A DNA stretch of 17,770 nucleotides. Source: Clostridia bacterium. GTDB taxonomy: Bacteria; Bacillota_A; Clostridia; Christensenellales; Aristaeellaceae. The stretch is taken from positions 1-17,770 of the forward strand of contig JAFZQK010000018.1 in NCBI GenBank assembly GCA_017620455.1. Direction: 5' to 3'. Position 1 is the first letter of the stretch. Every line of letters begins with the position of its first letter. Positions 7,595-15,025 of the stretch are shown here, piece after piece. The translations under genes were made by a program, and so were the position numbers. The notes beneath the pieces are model-generated. The model ran no database searches. It was not told the origin of the DNA and saw only the letters and a list, made by a program, of their open reading frames with translations.

Positions 7595-8524
7595 TTACAG
7601 ATCGGAAAACAGATCCGTCCGGTACACGTCCCGGGCGATCAGATCCCGGAAGCTGTCCACCACGAAGGGCTTGTCTTCCTTGTACGTCACGCCGAACCAG
7701 GCGTCCGGGGTGTCCAGCACCTGTACGGTGACCTTTTTTTCTTTGAGCAGCTGCCCGATATAGCTGGGGATCAGGAATTCGGCCTTCAGGGGGTTTTCCT
7801 TTGCCTTCGTTTCCAGGAATTCCACGAACCCCTCCTCCAGCAGCTTCATGAACGCGGGGCTGAGGCCCCAGAAATTCATGGACGCATACGCTTTGGGGTC
7901 GATGGCCCGGCCGGCCGCTTCCGCGCCGATCTGCCCGTCCTTCACGGTTTTGACGATATCGGAGGTTTCCACCACTTCGGTGAGGAAGCCTTTTTCGTCC
8001 ACCCGGCACACGCCCCGGGTCACCGCGCCGTTGTCCGACAGGGTGTTTTTGAGAATGAAGCCCGCCATGCCGAATTCCCCGTCGCCCCGGGGAACGGACA
8101 GGAAATCGTGCAGCTTGAAAAACGCCTCCCGGCCGTAGTAATCGTCCGCGTTGATCACGGCGAAGGGCTCCCGGATCACATCCCGGGCCGCCAGCACCGC
8201 CTGGCCCGTGCCCCAGGGCTTGCCGCGGCCCTCCGGCACGGCATAGCCCGCCGGCAGATCGTGCAGATCCTGAAAGCCGTAGGCCACCTCCACGCCGCAG
8301 CGGGCGCAGATCTTTTCGATCCGGCTGCCGATGATCTCCCGGAAATCCGTTTCGATATCCCGGCGGATCACGAACACGATCTTGCCAAACCCGGCCCGGA
8401 TGGCGTCATGAATAGAATAATCCATGATGATCTCGCCGCAGGGGCCCACCTTTTCCAGCTGCTTGATGCCGCCGCCAAACCGGGAGCCGATCCCCGCAGC
8501 CATAATGAGCAGCGCCGTTTTCAC
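7595..8524 (-). CDS. sugar-phosphate nucleotidyltransferase (GT-A fold)
   Basis: A 309-residue nucleotidyltransferase related to enzymes that make NDP-sugars from NTP and sugar-1-phosphate. The N-terminal signature MAAGIGSRFGGGIKQ (residues 8-22) binds the nucleotide. GKPWGTGQAV (101-110) and INADDYYG (124-131) supply the base-binding and metal-binding segments. The C-terminal ~100 residues lack an obvious hexapeptide (left-handed beta-helix) repeat. The start is GTG, 8 bases after GGGGAGG. It follows the LCP gene by 24 bases, so the two are an operon. The pairing suggests supply of an activated sugar or alditol for a wall glycopolymer; this is inference, and the substrate is unknown. Confidence 0.85.
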   Translation of the reverse strand: MKTALLIMAAGIGSRFGGGIKQLEKVGPCGEIIMDYSIHDAIRAGFGKIVFVIRRDIETDFREIIGSRIEKICARCGVEVAYGFQDLHDLPAGYAVPEGRGKPWGTGQAVLAARDVIREPFAVINADDYYGREAFFKLHDFLSVPRGDGEFGMAGFILKNTLSDNGAVTRGVCRVDEKGFLTEVVETSDIVKTVKDGQIGAEAAGRAIDPKAYASMNFWGLSPAFMKLLEEGFVEFLETKAKENPLKAEFLIPSYIGQLLKEKKVTVQVLDTPDAWFGVTYKEDKPFVVDSFRDLIARDVYRTDLFSDL

Positions 8525-8548
8525 TGTGCTTACCTCCCCGTTTTTTTC

Positions 8549-9961
8549 TCAGCGCCAGTCGATCTGATGATACTGATTGATGGCGTAATCCTGCTCCCAG
8601 AAATGTCCGTGGGTACAGTTCAGGCTCTCCGTATAGCCAAACGCATCGGCCAGGGCCTGCAGGGAACGCTCGTAATTCTTCCGCAGCGTGGTGGGGATGA
8701 CGGCCCGGTAATCCCCGTCCTCCACCTTGGCGGACGCGTTTTCAAACGCCTCCAGGAAGTCGTTGTATATCATTTCAAAGTCCGCCAGCGCGGCCTTCTG
8801 GGCGGGGGTGGGGCTCGCCACATTGCCGACGAAATCCATCACGAACTGCCCCTTGCGCAGATGCTTGACGTAATCGAACCCGTCGTTGGCGTAACGGTTC
8901 TGGGTGATGTCCGCCGCTTCCGTCACGTTGCCGTTTCCCCGGAACAGCCATCTTACGTACCGCTGGCTGATGTAGGGCAGGGGCGCGGCTTCGATGCCGA
9001 AGACCTCTTTCAGCACCCGGATGCGGTTGTCCTGATCCAGGATGCGGAACTGGAAATCCCCGCAGGTGGTATGGGTGCCGTAATCGCCGGACAGCACGTA
9101 GGAGCCGATCTCCCGGCTGCTCAGGCCCTGCACCGCCTGATACAGGGCGGTCAGATCGCCGCCCTCGATATTGGTGTAGAAATTGATGTTGCTGCCGTTG
9201 GCGGTCTCCCACAGGGTATTGACCAGATCCCAGTTCCCCCACAGCTTCTGAATGATGGCGGAAATCATCTTCCGGCCCCGCTCGGTGCGGTTCTGGTCGT
9301 TGCTGTCGATGTTCTTGCGGGCCCGGACGTAGTCCATGACGCCGATCCCGTCCAGATGCTGCCGGCCCGCCGAATAGCCGCGGCCGCTGGTGCCGGTATA
9401 GCTGACCTCCAGATCGAAATCCACGCCCCCCAGGACGGTGGCCAGCTTCGTCAATGCGCCCATATCCACGAACACGTAGGCGTCGATCTTCACACCGCCC
9501 AGCAGCCAGCGCACCGTATCCCGGGTGCGGCTGATGCCTTCCCGCACGGAGGACGCGCAGTTGAACGCGTCGTTCAGCTTGTACACGCCGTACACGCCGG
9601 GCACGTACACCATGGTATCCCGGGGAATGGAGATCAGATTGATTTTTCCTTTGGTTTTGTTGACGGACAGCACCATGACGGCGTCGGTATGATAAGCCAT
9701 GATCTCAGGCAGGCCCTGATCCCTGGCCTTGGCGGCTTTGCTGCCGCTGGCGCTGGGCTTGCCCTGGCCGCTGGTGCCGTCTTCATATTCGTTGCCCAGC
9801 AGCAGCACGTTATACACGTCGTCCGCGGCGTATGCGGGCGTCAGCTCCTGGGCGTCCACGATGGAAAGGGAGCTTTTATTTATTTCCGCCGCCCCGGGAA
9901 ATACGATCCCCAGGATCAGCAGCGCGGCCAGCGCCGCCGTTATCAATCGCTTGCGTGTCAT
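8549..9961 (-). CDS. LytR-CpsA-Psr (LCP) family cell-wall protein
   Basis: A 470-residue membrane-anchored LCP protein. The family transfers glycopolymers such as wall teichoic acid or capsule from lipid carriers to peptidoglycan outside the membrane. A single N-terminal transmembrane segment (about residues 7-24) precedes the LCP domain with TDAVMVLSV (92-100), SIPRDTMVYVPG (111-122), YVRARK (211-216) and NRTERGRKMI (224-233), whose Asp and Arg residues bind the pyrophosphate. A Ser/Gly/Lys-rich insert lies at ~60-82. Residues ~330-470 form a long C-terminal extension with a Trp/Tyr/His-rich end that was not recognised. The start was placed at the ATG 8 bases after GAGGAGG; an in-frame ATG 90 bases upstream has no ribosome binding site. 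It has its own promoter and heads an operon with the nucleotidyltransferase. Confidence 0.92.
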   Translation of the reverse strand: MTRKRLITAALAALLILGIVFPGAAEINKSSLSIVDAQELTPAYAADDVYNVLLLGNEYEDGTSGQGKPSASGSKAAKARDQGLPEIMAYHTDAVMVLSVNKTKGKINLISIPRDTMVYVPGVYGVYKLNDAFNCASSVREGISRTRDTVRWLLGGVKIDAYVFVDMGALTKLATVLGGVDFDLEVSYTGTSGRGYSAGRQHLDGIGVMDYVRARKNIDSNDQNRTERGRKMISAIIQKLWGNWDLVNTLWETANGSNINFYTNIEGGDLTALYQAVQGLSSREIGSYVLSGDYGTHTTCGDFQFRILDQDNRIRVLKEVFGIEAAPLPYISQRYVRWLFRGNGNVTEAADITQNRYANDGFDYVKHLRKGQFVMDFVGNVASPTPAQKAALADFEMIYNDFLEAFENASAKVEDGDYRAVIPTTLRKNYERSLQALADAFGYTESLNCTHGHFWEQDYAINQYHQIDWR

Positions 9962-10110
9962 TGATTCTTCCTCCTCGCTTCCGGTTTTCCCACAGGCGTG
10001 CCGCGGCGCCGGATGCCCCTCCTGCAGCCGTCTTCGCCGTTTTTCGGTCATGAACCGCGCATCCGTTTTGAATGCATGGAACGGAAATGTGCGCAGCGGC
10101 TGTTGGCCTG

Positions 10111-10139
10111 ATTATACCACACATGCCCCGGCGCCGCAA
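10111..10139 (-). promoter_or_regulatory. promoter of the LCP-nucleotidyltransferase operon
   Basis: Minus strand TTGCGG (10134-10139), a 17-base spacer ending in TGTGG and TATAAT (10111-10116). The leader before the LCP start would be about 140 bases. No terminator separates it from prfA, so read-through from prfA is also possible. Confidence 0.75.
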
Positions 10140-10166
10140 TATAAGGAATTGTAAATCCTCCCCGCG

Positions 10167-11231
10167 TCAGACCGTCAGGCCCTTCAGCTTCTCCGCCTGC
10201 TCCTTCAGGATCAGGGCGTCGATGATCGCGTCCAGATCCCCGTCCATGACGGCGTCGATCTGGTACAGCGTCAGGTTGGCCCGGTGATCCGTCACCCGCC
10301 CCTGGGGAAAATTGTAGGTGCGGATGCGCTCGTTGCGCTCCCCGGTGCCCACCTGGGCCTTCCGGTCCCGGGCGTAGGCCGCGTCCTTTTCGGAGCGGTA
10401 CAGATCGTACAGCCGGGATTTGAGCACCTTCATGGCCTTTTCCTTGTTTTTCAGCTGGCTCTTCTCATCCTGGCAGGTGACCACCAGGCCGGAGGGCAGG
10501 TGGGTGATGCGCACGGCGGAATCGGTGCGGTTGATGTACTGCCCGCCGTGGCCGGAGGCCCGGTAGGTGTCGATGCGCAGGTCCTCGGAGCGGATCTCCA
10601 CTTCCACATCCTCCGCCTCCGGCAGCACCGCCACCGTGGCCGTGGAGGTGTGGATGCGGCCTCCGGCCTCGGTGACGGGCACCCGCTGGATGCGGTGCAC
10701 GCCGGATTCGTACTTCATCCGGGCAAACGCCCCCGCGCCGGAAAGGGTGAACACCGCTTCCTTTACGCCCCCCAGCTCCGTGTCCGTCACGTCCACCGTT
10801 TCAAAGCGGTAGCCCCTGCGCTCGGCGTAGCGCTGGTACATCCGCATCAGCAGCGCCGCGAACAGCGCGGCCTCCTCGCCCCCGGCTCCGGGGCGGATCT
10901 CCATCACCACGCTGCGGCCGTCGTCCGGGTCCCGGGGAATGAGGAAAAGCCGCAGGGCTTCCCGCTCCTTCTCCTCCCGGGGAAGCAGTGCCTTCAGCTC
11001 CTCCTGCGCGATTTCCGCCATTTCCGGGTCCTTCAGCATATCCTTCGCGCCGTCGATTTCCCGCAGAAGCTGCCTGTACGCCCGCCAGGCGTTCACCGCG
11101 GGCTCCAGCTGCCCGATCTCCCGCAGCAGCTTCTGATACCGGGGCACGTCGGAAAGGATCTCCGGCTGGGCCGCGGCGATCTGCATTTCCTCATAGCGGC
11201 CTTCCATGCTTTCAAACTGGGCCTCCATCAT
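10167..11231 (-). CDS. prfA: peptide chain release factor 1
   Basis: A 354-residue class I release factor that reads UAA and UAG and triggers peptidyl-tRNA hydrolysis on the ribosome. The RF1-specific tripeptide is PVT (residues 185-187, in [18 protein letters not shown]), not the SPF of RF2. The catalytic GGQ motif is at 229-231. The loop reads [14 protein letters not shown] where most bacterial factors have SGAGGQHVN. The acidic PGAGGEEA segment (114-121) and overall length are normal. The start is the first of two tandem ATGs. It overlaps the prmC stop codon as ATGA, which implies translational coupling with the methyltransferase that modifies Gln231. GGAGG lies 10 bases upstream of the start, inside prmC. 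Confidence 0.97.
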   Translation of the reverse strand: MMEAQFESMEGRYEEMQIAAAQPEILSDVPRYQKLLREIGQLEPAVNAWRAYRQLLREIDGAKDMLKDPEMAEIAQEELKALLPREEKEREALRLFLIPRDPDDGRSVVMEIRPGAGGEEAALFAALLMRMYQRYAERRGYRFETVDVTDTELGGVKEAVFTLSGAGAFARMKYESGVHRIQRVPVTEAGGRIHTSTATVAVLPEAEDVEVEIRSEDLRIDTYRASGHGGQYINRTDSAVRITHLPSGLVVTCQDEKSQLKNKEKAMKVLKSRLYDLYRSEKDAAYARDRKAQVGTGERNERIRTYNFPQGRVTDHRANLTLYQIDAVMDGDLDAIIDALILKEQAEKLKGLTV

Positions 11232-12064
11232 GGCGCTCCGCCCTCCTTTTTCACCGCGCTGATCCCCCGGGGCAGGCCCGAAAGATCACGGAACACGGCG
11301 ATCTCCTGAAATTTCTCCTCCAGCAGCCGTTCCACCGCCCGGCTTTCCCCGTCGCCGGTTTCCAGGATCAGCCGGCCGCCGTCCGTCAGGTGCTCCGGCG
11401 CTTCCCGGGCGATGCGGCGGTAAAAATCCAGCCCGTCCGCCCCGGCGAACAGCGCCAGCGCGGGCTCCTTTTCCACTTCGGACTGCAATTTGCCCCGCAG
11501 CCCGTCGGGGATGTAGGGCGGATTGCTGACGATCAGGCCGAACCGCTCCCCGGCAACGGGCGCAAACAGATCGCCCTGCAGGAAGCGCACCTCCGCGCCC
11601 AGCCTTTCCGCGTTCTCCCGGGCCAGGGAAAGGGCGTCCCCGCTCACGTCCGACGCCGTGATCTCCGCCCCGGGGCACAGCTTTTTGAGCGAAACGGCCA
11701 GGGCGCCGGTGCCGGTGCACAGATCCAGCGCCCGCATGCCGGGCCGAAGATAACGGAGCGCCTCCCCGCACACTGCCTCCGTGTCCTGCCGGGGGATCAG
11801 CGCCCGGGGATCGCACCGGAAGGAAAAGCCCATGAAGCTTTGCTCCCCCAGGATGTACTGCAAGGGCTCCCTTTCCTGCCGCCGGGCCACCAGCCCCGCA
11901 TACGCCGCGCGCTGCCCGTCCGTCAGCTCCCTGCCCTTGTCCAGCAGCATGGGCAGCCTGGATACGCCCAGTACCGCCGCCAGCAGGTATTCCGCGTCCA
12001 GCCGGGGCTCCGGGATCTCCCCGAGTTCTTCTTCCGCCCATTTCAGGACTTCCCGTACCGTCAT
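11228..12064 (-). CDS. prmC: release factor glutamine N5-methyltransferase
   Basis: A 278-residue SAM-dependent enzyme that methylates the glutamine of the GGQ motif in release factors RF1 and RF2. An N-terminal helical domain (to ~60) is followed by the PrmC signature [17 protein letters not shown] (66-82), LIPRQDTE (89-96), the SAM-binding motif [10 protein letters not shown] (114-123) and the catalytic NPPY (181-184, in VSNPPYIP). The start ATG was chosen because AAAGGAG lies 6-7 bases upstream; the in-frame extension upstream would cross a long hairpin. The gene overlaps prfA, its substrate's gene, by four bases. No convincing promoter is visible just upstream, so transcription may arrive through the partial terminator region after the DUF1385 gene. 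Confidence 0.96.
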   Translation of the reverse strand: MTVREVLKWAEEELGEIPEPRLDAEYLLAAVLGVSRLPMLLDKGRELTDGQRAAYAGLVARRQEREPLQYILGEQSFMGFSFRCDPRALIPRQDTEAVCGEALRYLRPGMRALDLCTGTGALAVSLKKLCPGAEITASDVSGDALSLARENAERLGAEVRFLQGDLFAPVAGERFGLIVSNPPYIPDGLRGKLQSEVEKEPALALFAGADGLDFYRRIAREAPEHLTDGGRLILETGDGESRAVERLLEEKFQEIAVFRDLSGLPRGISAVKKEGGAP

Positions 12065-12091
12065 GTTTTGCTCCTTTAGCGGGGGGATGCC

Positions 12092-12131
12092 GGGGGAAAC
12101 CGCTCTTTGGAGGCCAAAGAGCGGTTCCCCC
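12092..12131 (-). repeat. long hairpin in the prmC leader
   Basis: Near-perfect inverted repeat: 19 bases at 12092-12110 pair with 18 at 12114-12131 around a 3-base loop, with one unpaired A. It ends 27 bases before the prmC start and has no T-run on either strand. It is probably an RNA structure in the leader rather than a terminator. Confidence 0.7.
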
Positions 12132-12200
12132 GGGCCCCCTTCCGAGAAAGCCGGAACTGTTTTTTCAGATTGCTGTTTTTTATCCGGTAGGATTTCGGAT

Positions 12201-12236
12201 AATAAAAGCCTCCCCAAACCGGCTTTCTTGGGGAGG
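12201..12236 (-). terminator. intrinsic terminator after the DUF1385 gene
   Basis: On the minus strand a perfect 9-bp stem CCTCCCCAA/TTGGGGAGG (12228-12236 and 12209-12217) with a 10-base loop, followed by CTTTTATT. Confidence 0.72.
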
Positions 12237-12238
12237 AC

Positions 12239-12281
12239 GCGGGAGGGGAACTCTTTCCCCCGGAAAGAATCCCCCTCCCGC
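12239..12281 (-). repeat. GC-rich hairpin directly after the DUF1385 gene
   Basis: Ten-base perfect arms GCGGGAGGGG (12239-12248) and CCCCTCCCGC (12272-12281), with an inner CTTTCC/GGAAAG stem. It begins ~10 bases after the DUF1385 stop codon and sits in tandem with the terminator that follows. It may protect the mRNA 3' end or assist termination. Confidence 0.6.
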
Positions 12282-12290
12282 CAAAAACCG

Positions 12291-13337
12291 CTATTTTTCT
12301 TCCGCTTTTTCTTCTTCCTTATGCAGCACGATCCAGCCCTCTTCGGTCTTTTCTCCTTCGGGCAGGCCGTGGAGGGCGGCGTTCATGGAGGCGATGGCCA
12401 CCTCCAGCTGGCTGTCGCTGGGCTCCCGGGTGGTGAGGCGCTGCATCTGCAGCCCCGGCCAACGCAGGGCGCGGGTCAGGGGATTTTCGGCGTATGCCAC
12501 GCCCTTGAGGATCTCATAGCTGATGCCCGCCACGCAGGGCAGCAGGATCAGCCGGCTCAGCACCCGCCACAGGTAATGATTTCCCAGGTTGAACCCCGTC
12601 AGCTTCCACACCAGCACGTCGATGACGGAATAAAACAGGATGGACAGAATGAACGTCAGCAGCAGAAAGCTGGTGCCGCACCGGGGATGCAGCCGGGAAA
12701 ACTGCCGGGCGTTCTGCGGCGTCAGGGGCAGATCGTGCTCGTGGCAGAACACCGTTTTATGCTCCGAGCCGTGGTACTGGAAGGTCTTTTTCATGTCCGG
12801 CACCTGGCCCACCAGGGCGATGTATCCGATGAGCAGCAGCGTCCGCACCAGGCCGCTGACCAGGTTTTTCAGCAGCAGCGTCCAGGACGCGGAATCCTTG
12901 GGCGTATCGGGGAACAGCTTGATCACCAGGTTGGGCAGAAGCACGAACAGGCCCACGCTCATGGCCACCGCCAGCACGATGGCGGTGCCCATCACCACCT
13001 TGTCCACGCTTTTCCCCAGCTTTTTCGCCAGCCATTTTTCAAATTTGCTGGGCTCTTCCTCTTCCTCGCCGGACATTTTCATGCTGTCCTCCAGCACCCG
13101 CATGCCCAGCCCCAGCATCTGCACCATGCTCACCGACCCGCGGATGAAGGGCCAGCCCATCCATTTGTGCTTTTTGGCCGGGCTGACGTAGGGCTCCCTT
13201 TTCACCACGATGTCGCCGTTGGGCCGGCGCACGGCCACGGCCACGGCGTCGGGGCTTTTCATCATCACGCCGTCCAGTACGGCCTGGCCGCCGATATCCG
13301 CCCGGGGGCACTGGGCGTTTGCTTTTCCCTTCTTCAT
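12291..13337 (-). CDS. DUF1385 (YqhQ-like) membrane protein
   Basis: A 348-residue protein of the DUF1385 family, common in Clostridia near prmC-prfA and rpmE; its function is unknown. Family marks: IGGQAVLDGVMMKSPD (residues 15-30), RRPNGDIVVKRE, PFIRGSVSM (63-71), YHGSEHKTVFCHE (188-200) and LHPRCGTSF (216-224). The last two carry conserved His, Cys and Glu that could bind a metal. Membrane segments are at about 115-140, 157-177, 222-242 and 258-275. An acidic EEEEE patch (91-95) and a charged C-terminal tail flank them. The start ATG follows TTGGAG by 6 bases; longer in-frame starts run into the upstream zinc-ribbon gene. The upstream zinc-ribbon gene lies 37 bases away and may share its transcript. 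Confidence 0.9.
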   Translation of the reverse strand: MKKGKANAQCPRADIGGQAVLDGVMMKSPDAVAVAVRRPNGDIVVKREPYVSPAKKHKWMGWPFIRGSVSMVQMLGLGMRVLEDSMKMSGEEEEEPSKFEKWLAKKLGKSVDKVVMGTAIVLAVAMSVGLFVLLPNLVIKLFPDTPKDSASWTLLLKNLVSGLVRTLLLIGYIALVGQVPDMKKTFQYHGSEHKTVFCHEHDLPLTPQNARQFSRLHPRCGTSFLLLTFILSILFYSVIDVLVWKLTGFNLGNHYLWRVLSRLILLPCVAGISYEILKGVAYAENPLTRALRWPGLQMQRLTTREPSDSQLEVAIASMNAALHGLPEGEKTEEGWIVLHKEEEKAEEK

Positions 13338-13374
13338 AGCTTTCTCCAATTCAGTAAAATGTTCCCGTCCCGCC

Positions 13375-13863
13375 TCAACAGCGGATCTGCTCCATGATGG
13401 CGTCCGCATCTGCTTTGCCGTGCCCGTCATAGGCGCATCTTTCCGCGATCCAGGCCCAATCCAGGGCATGGTACGCTTCGAAATTCGCGGCGGCTTTCTT
13501 CAGCGCCTGAACATTCCGGGAAATCAGGATGGGCGATTTGTACGCCGCCTCCAGCACCCGCGCCGCTTCCCGATGGCGCAGATAGCGATACCGGCCGAAG
13601 ATGTTTTTCTGATCCCTTTTCTTAAACCCGTAATGTCCGCACTGCGGGCAGATGCATTTCATGCCTTCCAGCTTATCGCTGACCCGCTCGGTCCCGGCGT
13701 CCATGGCTTTCAGCTCATGCTCCACCACATGCCGGAGCTGATCCACCGCGTCGTCCCGCAGCTCCTTGCGCTCGTAGAACGGCGTCGATGAATAATACTC
13801 ATACCATGTGCATACGGCGTAAGCCGTTGGCGCCACGGTGCCTTTCCCGCATTCCGGGCACAT
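13375..13863 (-). CDS. zinc-ribbon protein of unknown function
   Basis: A hypothetical protein of 162 residues. It begins MCPECGKG and has a second CxxC pair in CICPQCGHYGF, so the two pairs probably form one zinc ribbon separated by ~60 residues. Between them is a Tyr-rich segment (WYEYYSSTPFYERKELRDD) and a helical stretch. The C-terminal ~80 residues are basic then helical (RYRYLRHREAARVLEAAYKS, later AANFEAYHALDWAWIAERC). No catalytic motif was seen. The ATG at 13863 is favoured because zinc ribbons often begin this way, but it has no good ribosome binding site, and the frame stays open upstream into rpmE. A better-placed ATG at 13924 is in another frame. The family was not recognised. 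Confidence 0.6.
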   Translation of the reverse strand: MCPECGKGTVAPTAYAVCTWYEYYSSTPFYERKELRDDAVDQLRHVVEHELKAMDAGTERVSDKLEGMKCICPQCGHYGFKKRDQKNIFGRYRYLRHREAARVLEAAYKSPILISRNVQALKKAAANFEAYHALDWAWIAERCAYDGHGKADADAIMEQIRC

Positions 13864-13960
13864 TATACAGGCACCAGACCGGGATTTCCGCGGTGATTCT
13901 GTTTCTGTGGCGCGAATTATCCATGCCGTTTTCCTCTTTTCGGGCCATACCCACGGATGA

Positions 13961-14003
13961 TAAAGAAAAGCAGCGCGGGCCTGTGCAGGGCCGTGCTGCT
14001 TTT
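13961..14003 (-). terminator. intrinsic terminator after rpmE
   Basis: Arms AAAAGCAGC (13966-13974) and GCTGCTTTT (13995-14003) around an inner GGCC/GGCC pairing. On the minus strand the stem is followed by CTTTA after its own TTTT arm. It is a symmetric, possibly bidirectional terminator, starting 5 bases after the rpmE stop. Confidence 0.75.
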
Positions 14004-14008
14004 GCTGC

Positions 14009-14206
14009 TTACATACCGAAGCGCTTCTTGAAACGGTCGACGCGGCCGCCGCTGTCCACCAGCTTCTGCTTACCGGTGAAGAAGGGATGGCACTTGGAGC
14101 AGATTTCCACGCGCAGCTCCTTTTTGGTGGAACCGGTCTCAAAGGTCTCGCCGCATACGCAGCGCACGATCGCCTTTTCGTACTTGGGATGGATCTTTTC
14201 CTTCAT
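14009..14206 (-). CDS. rpmE: 50S ribosomal protein L31, zinc-binding form
   Basis: A 65-residue ribosomal protein L31 of the large subunit, near the central protuberance. It is the Cys4 (C+) zinc form: Cys16 and Cys18 ([12 protein letters not shown]) and Cys36 and Cys39 ([16 protein letters not shown]) are all present, followed by the conserved [13 protein letters not shown] tail. Length is normal. The start ATG follows AGAGGTG by 8 bases. It has its own promoter, a structured leader of about 60 bases and a terminator, so it is a single-gene unit. No zinc-independent paralogue or Zur box was seen in this window. Confidence 0.97.
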   Translation of the reverse strand: MKEKIHPKYEKAIVRCVCGETFETGSTKKELRVEICSKCHPFFTGKQKLVDSGGRVDRFKKRFGM

Positions 14207-14271
14207 CTTGATTTCACCTCTTTTGCCCTTGAATCTCGGATTCATGGGGGGCTGCCCATGAGCCGCAAAAG
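14207..14271 (-). promoter_or_regulatory. structured rpmE leader, candidate L31 autoregulatory RNA
   Basis: Two adjacent hairpins lie in the leader: TCATGGG/CCCATGA (14255-14261 and 14242-14248) and GAATC/GATTC with a 3-base loop (14231-14243). They are enclosed by CTTTTGC/GCAAAAG (14265-14271 and 14220-14226), whose 3' arm touches the ribosome binding site. The expected transcription start (about 14264-14267) may remove part of the outer stem. L31 leaders are known in Firmicutes; a match to those models was not tested. Confidence 0.4.
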
Positions 14272-14273
14272 GG

Positions 14274-14302
14274 ATTATAGCATGGATCAGCCGGGAATGC
14301 AA
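14274..14302 (-). promoter_or_regulatory. rpmE promoter
   Basis: Minus strand TTGCAT (14297-14302), a 17-base spacer ending in TGC and TATAAT (14274-14279). Confidence 0.8.
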
Positions 14303-14360
14303 GGGTTTGGGGGAAAAAACTTGCCGGGACGTAGGAAAAGCAGGGTTTTTGCCCGGCATA

Positions 14361-14458
14361 CCACCTCATCCAGCCCTTCGGGCCACCTTCCCCTCCAGGG
14401 GAAGGCATAAAAGGCTTCCCCTGGAGGGGAAGCTCCGCCGAAGGCGGTGATGAGGTGG
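14361..14458. repeat. palindromic MITE/REP-like element A
   Basis: A 98-base element with perfect 10-bp ends CCACCTCATC (14361-14370) and GATGAGGTGG (14449-14458). Inside are two reverse-complementary copies of an 18-base near-palindrome, CTTCCCCTCCAGGGGAAG (14388-14405) and its complement (14415-14432), plus small hairpins GCCC-TTC-GGGC and CCGCC-GAA-GGCGG. The whole can fold into a branched cruciform. It contains no credible gene. Similar sequence is, to my knowledge, frequent between genes of gut clostridia; copy number here was not testable. Confidence 0.8.
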
Positions 14459-14508
14459 AACGCCGCGAACTGAGTCTGCTTGTTTTTTCAAAACATCATT
14501 CAATCTGC

Positions 14509-14614
14509 CGTAGGGGCGGATATCATCCGCCCGGGCGAAACATGTTGATTTTCCTTGCTTTCCAGCGCTTTTCGTGTGCCCGGCTTTTTCGGGCGGATGA
14601 TATCCGCCCCTACG
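14509..14614. repeat. palindromic MITE/REP-like element B
   Basis: Perfect 25-bp inverted repeats at 14509-14533 and 14590-14614 (core GGGCGGATGATATCCGCCCC) flank a 56-base T-rich middle. There is no transposase. Translations across it give the meaningless peptides seen in many spurious clostridial gene calls (RGGYHPP, RADDIRPY). The flanks 14459-14508 and 14615-14704 show nothing recognisable. Confidence 0.85.
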
Positions 14615-14704
14615 ATATGAACCCCCTATTGTGTGCTTATAGTTTTCTGTGTGAATAAACCGGCGTTTACTCAAGGGCAAGCCGAATTGCGGCGGTCGTT
14701 CCCG

Positions 14705-15025
14705 TTATTTCTTCTGTTCCGCGGCTGTCAGCGCCTGATAACGGCGCATCAGTTTGGCGACGCAGCTACTTTCCGTGGTGGTTTTGACGGACATTCCATA
14801 CGCTTCCATCACGGCGCGGTCATTCTGCCGGTGGGCGGTGCGCAGCTCCGGCGGCATGGTCAGCTCGTCGTACAGATCAGCCAGGGAAGCATCGGGATAC
14901 AGCGCCCGGGCATCCAGAATGGCCTGGGCGGTCTGTTCAATGCGGGCCTTCTGCGCATCGGTGGGCGTGGGCCAGGGAAAGTTGTTATAGACGATATCTT
15001 TTGCATAACGATAATCGCTCTTTAC
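14705..15025 (-). pseudogene. 3' remnant of a large DNA methyltransferase gene
   Basis: About 106 C-terminal residues starting near KSDYRYAKDIVYNNFPWPTP and ending in a stop at 14705. From memory, this resembles the end of ~900-1000-residue class I SAM-dependent DNA methyltransferases (MmeI/type IIG-like) found on integrative elements. Following marks include LDARALYPDASLADLYDEL and MPPELRTAHRQNDRAVMEAYG. Beyond 15025 the open frame only mirrors a phage gene on the other strand, so the methyltransferase catalytic core is missing. The matching N-terminal piece lies at 16947-17219 in the same orientation. It is not expected to be functional. Confidence 0.8.

Noticed and set aside
8108..9964. 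A 618-codon plus-strand frame opposite the LCP and nucleotidyltransferase genes
   Set aside because: It crosses two well-supported minus-strand genes and shows no domain; it is an antisense shadow.
9962..10051. Longer LCP protein starting at 10051
   Set aside because: The upstream ATG has no ribosome binding site and the extra residues are Arg-rich and unlike an exported N-terminus; the ATG at 9961 has GAGGAGG and is followed by a membrane anchor.
11781..13397. A 538-codon plus-strand frame across the prmC and DUF1385 region
   Set aside because: It is antisense to two conserved genes and a terminator, with shadow-type composition.
13863..13868. TATAAT just before the zinc-ribbon start as a -10 box
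   Set aside because: It overlaps the start codon and has no matching -35 at 16-18 bases, so it would give no usable leader.
14361..14614. CRISPR array or attachment site
   Set aside because: There are no regularly spaced direct repeats with unique spacers, only two different inverted-repeat elements. No integrase or duplicated tRNA end was seen either.
14366..14680. Small frames on both strands across the palindromic elements
   Set aside because: Their peptides come from the repeat sequences themselves and have no ribosome binding sites.
14633..15025. The upstream part of the plus-strand frame leading into the tail chaperone
   Set aside because: It is only the antisense of the methyltransferase C-terminal remnant; phage-like sequence begins near 15026.
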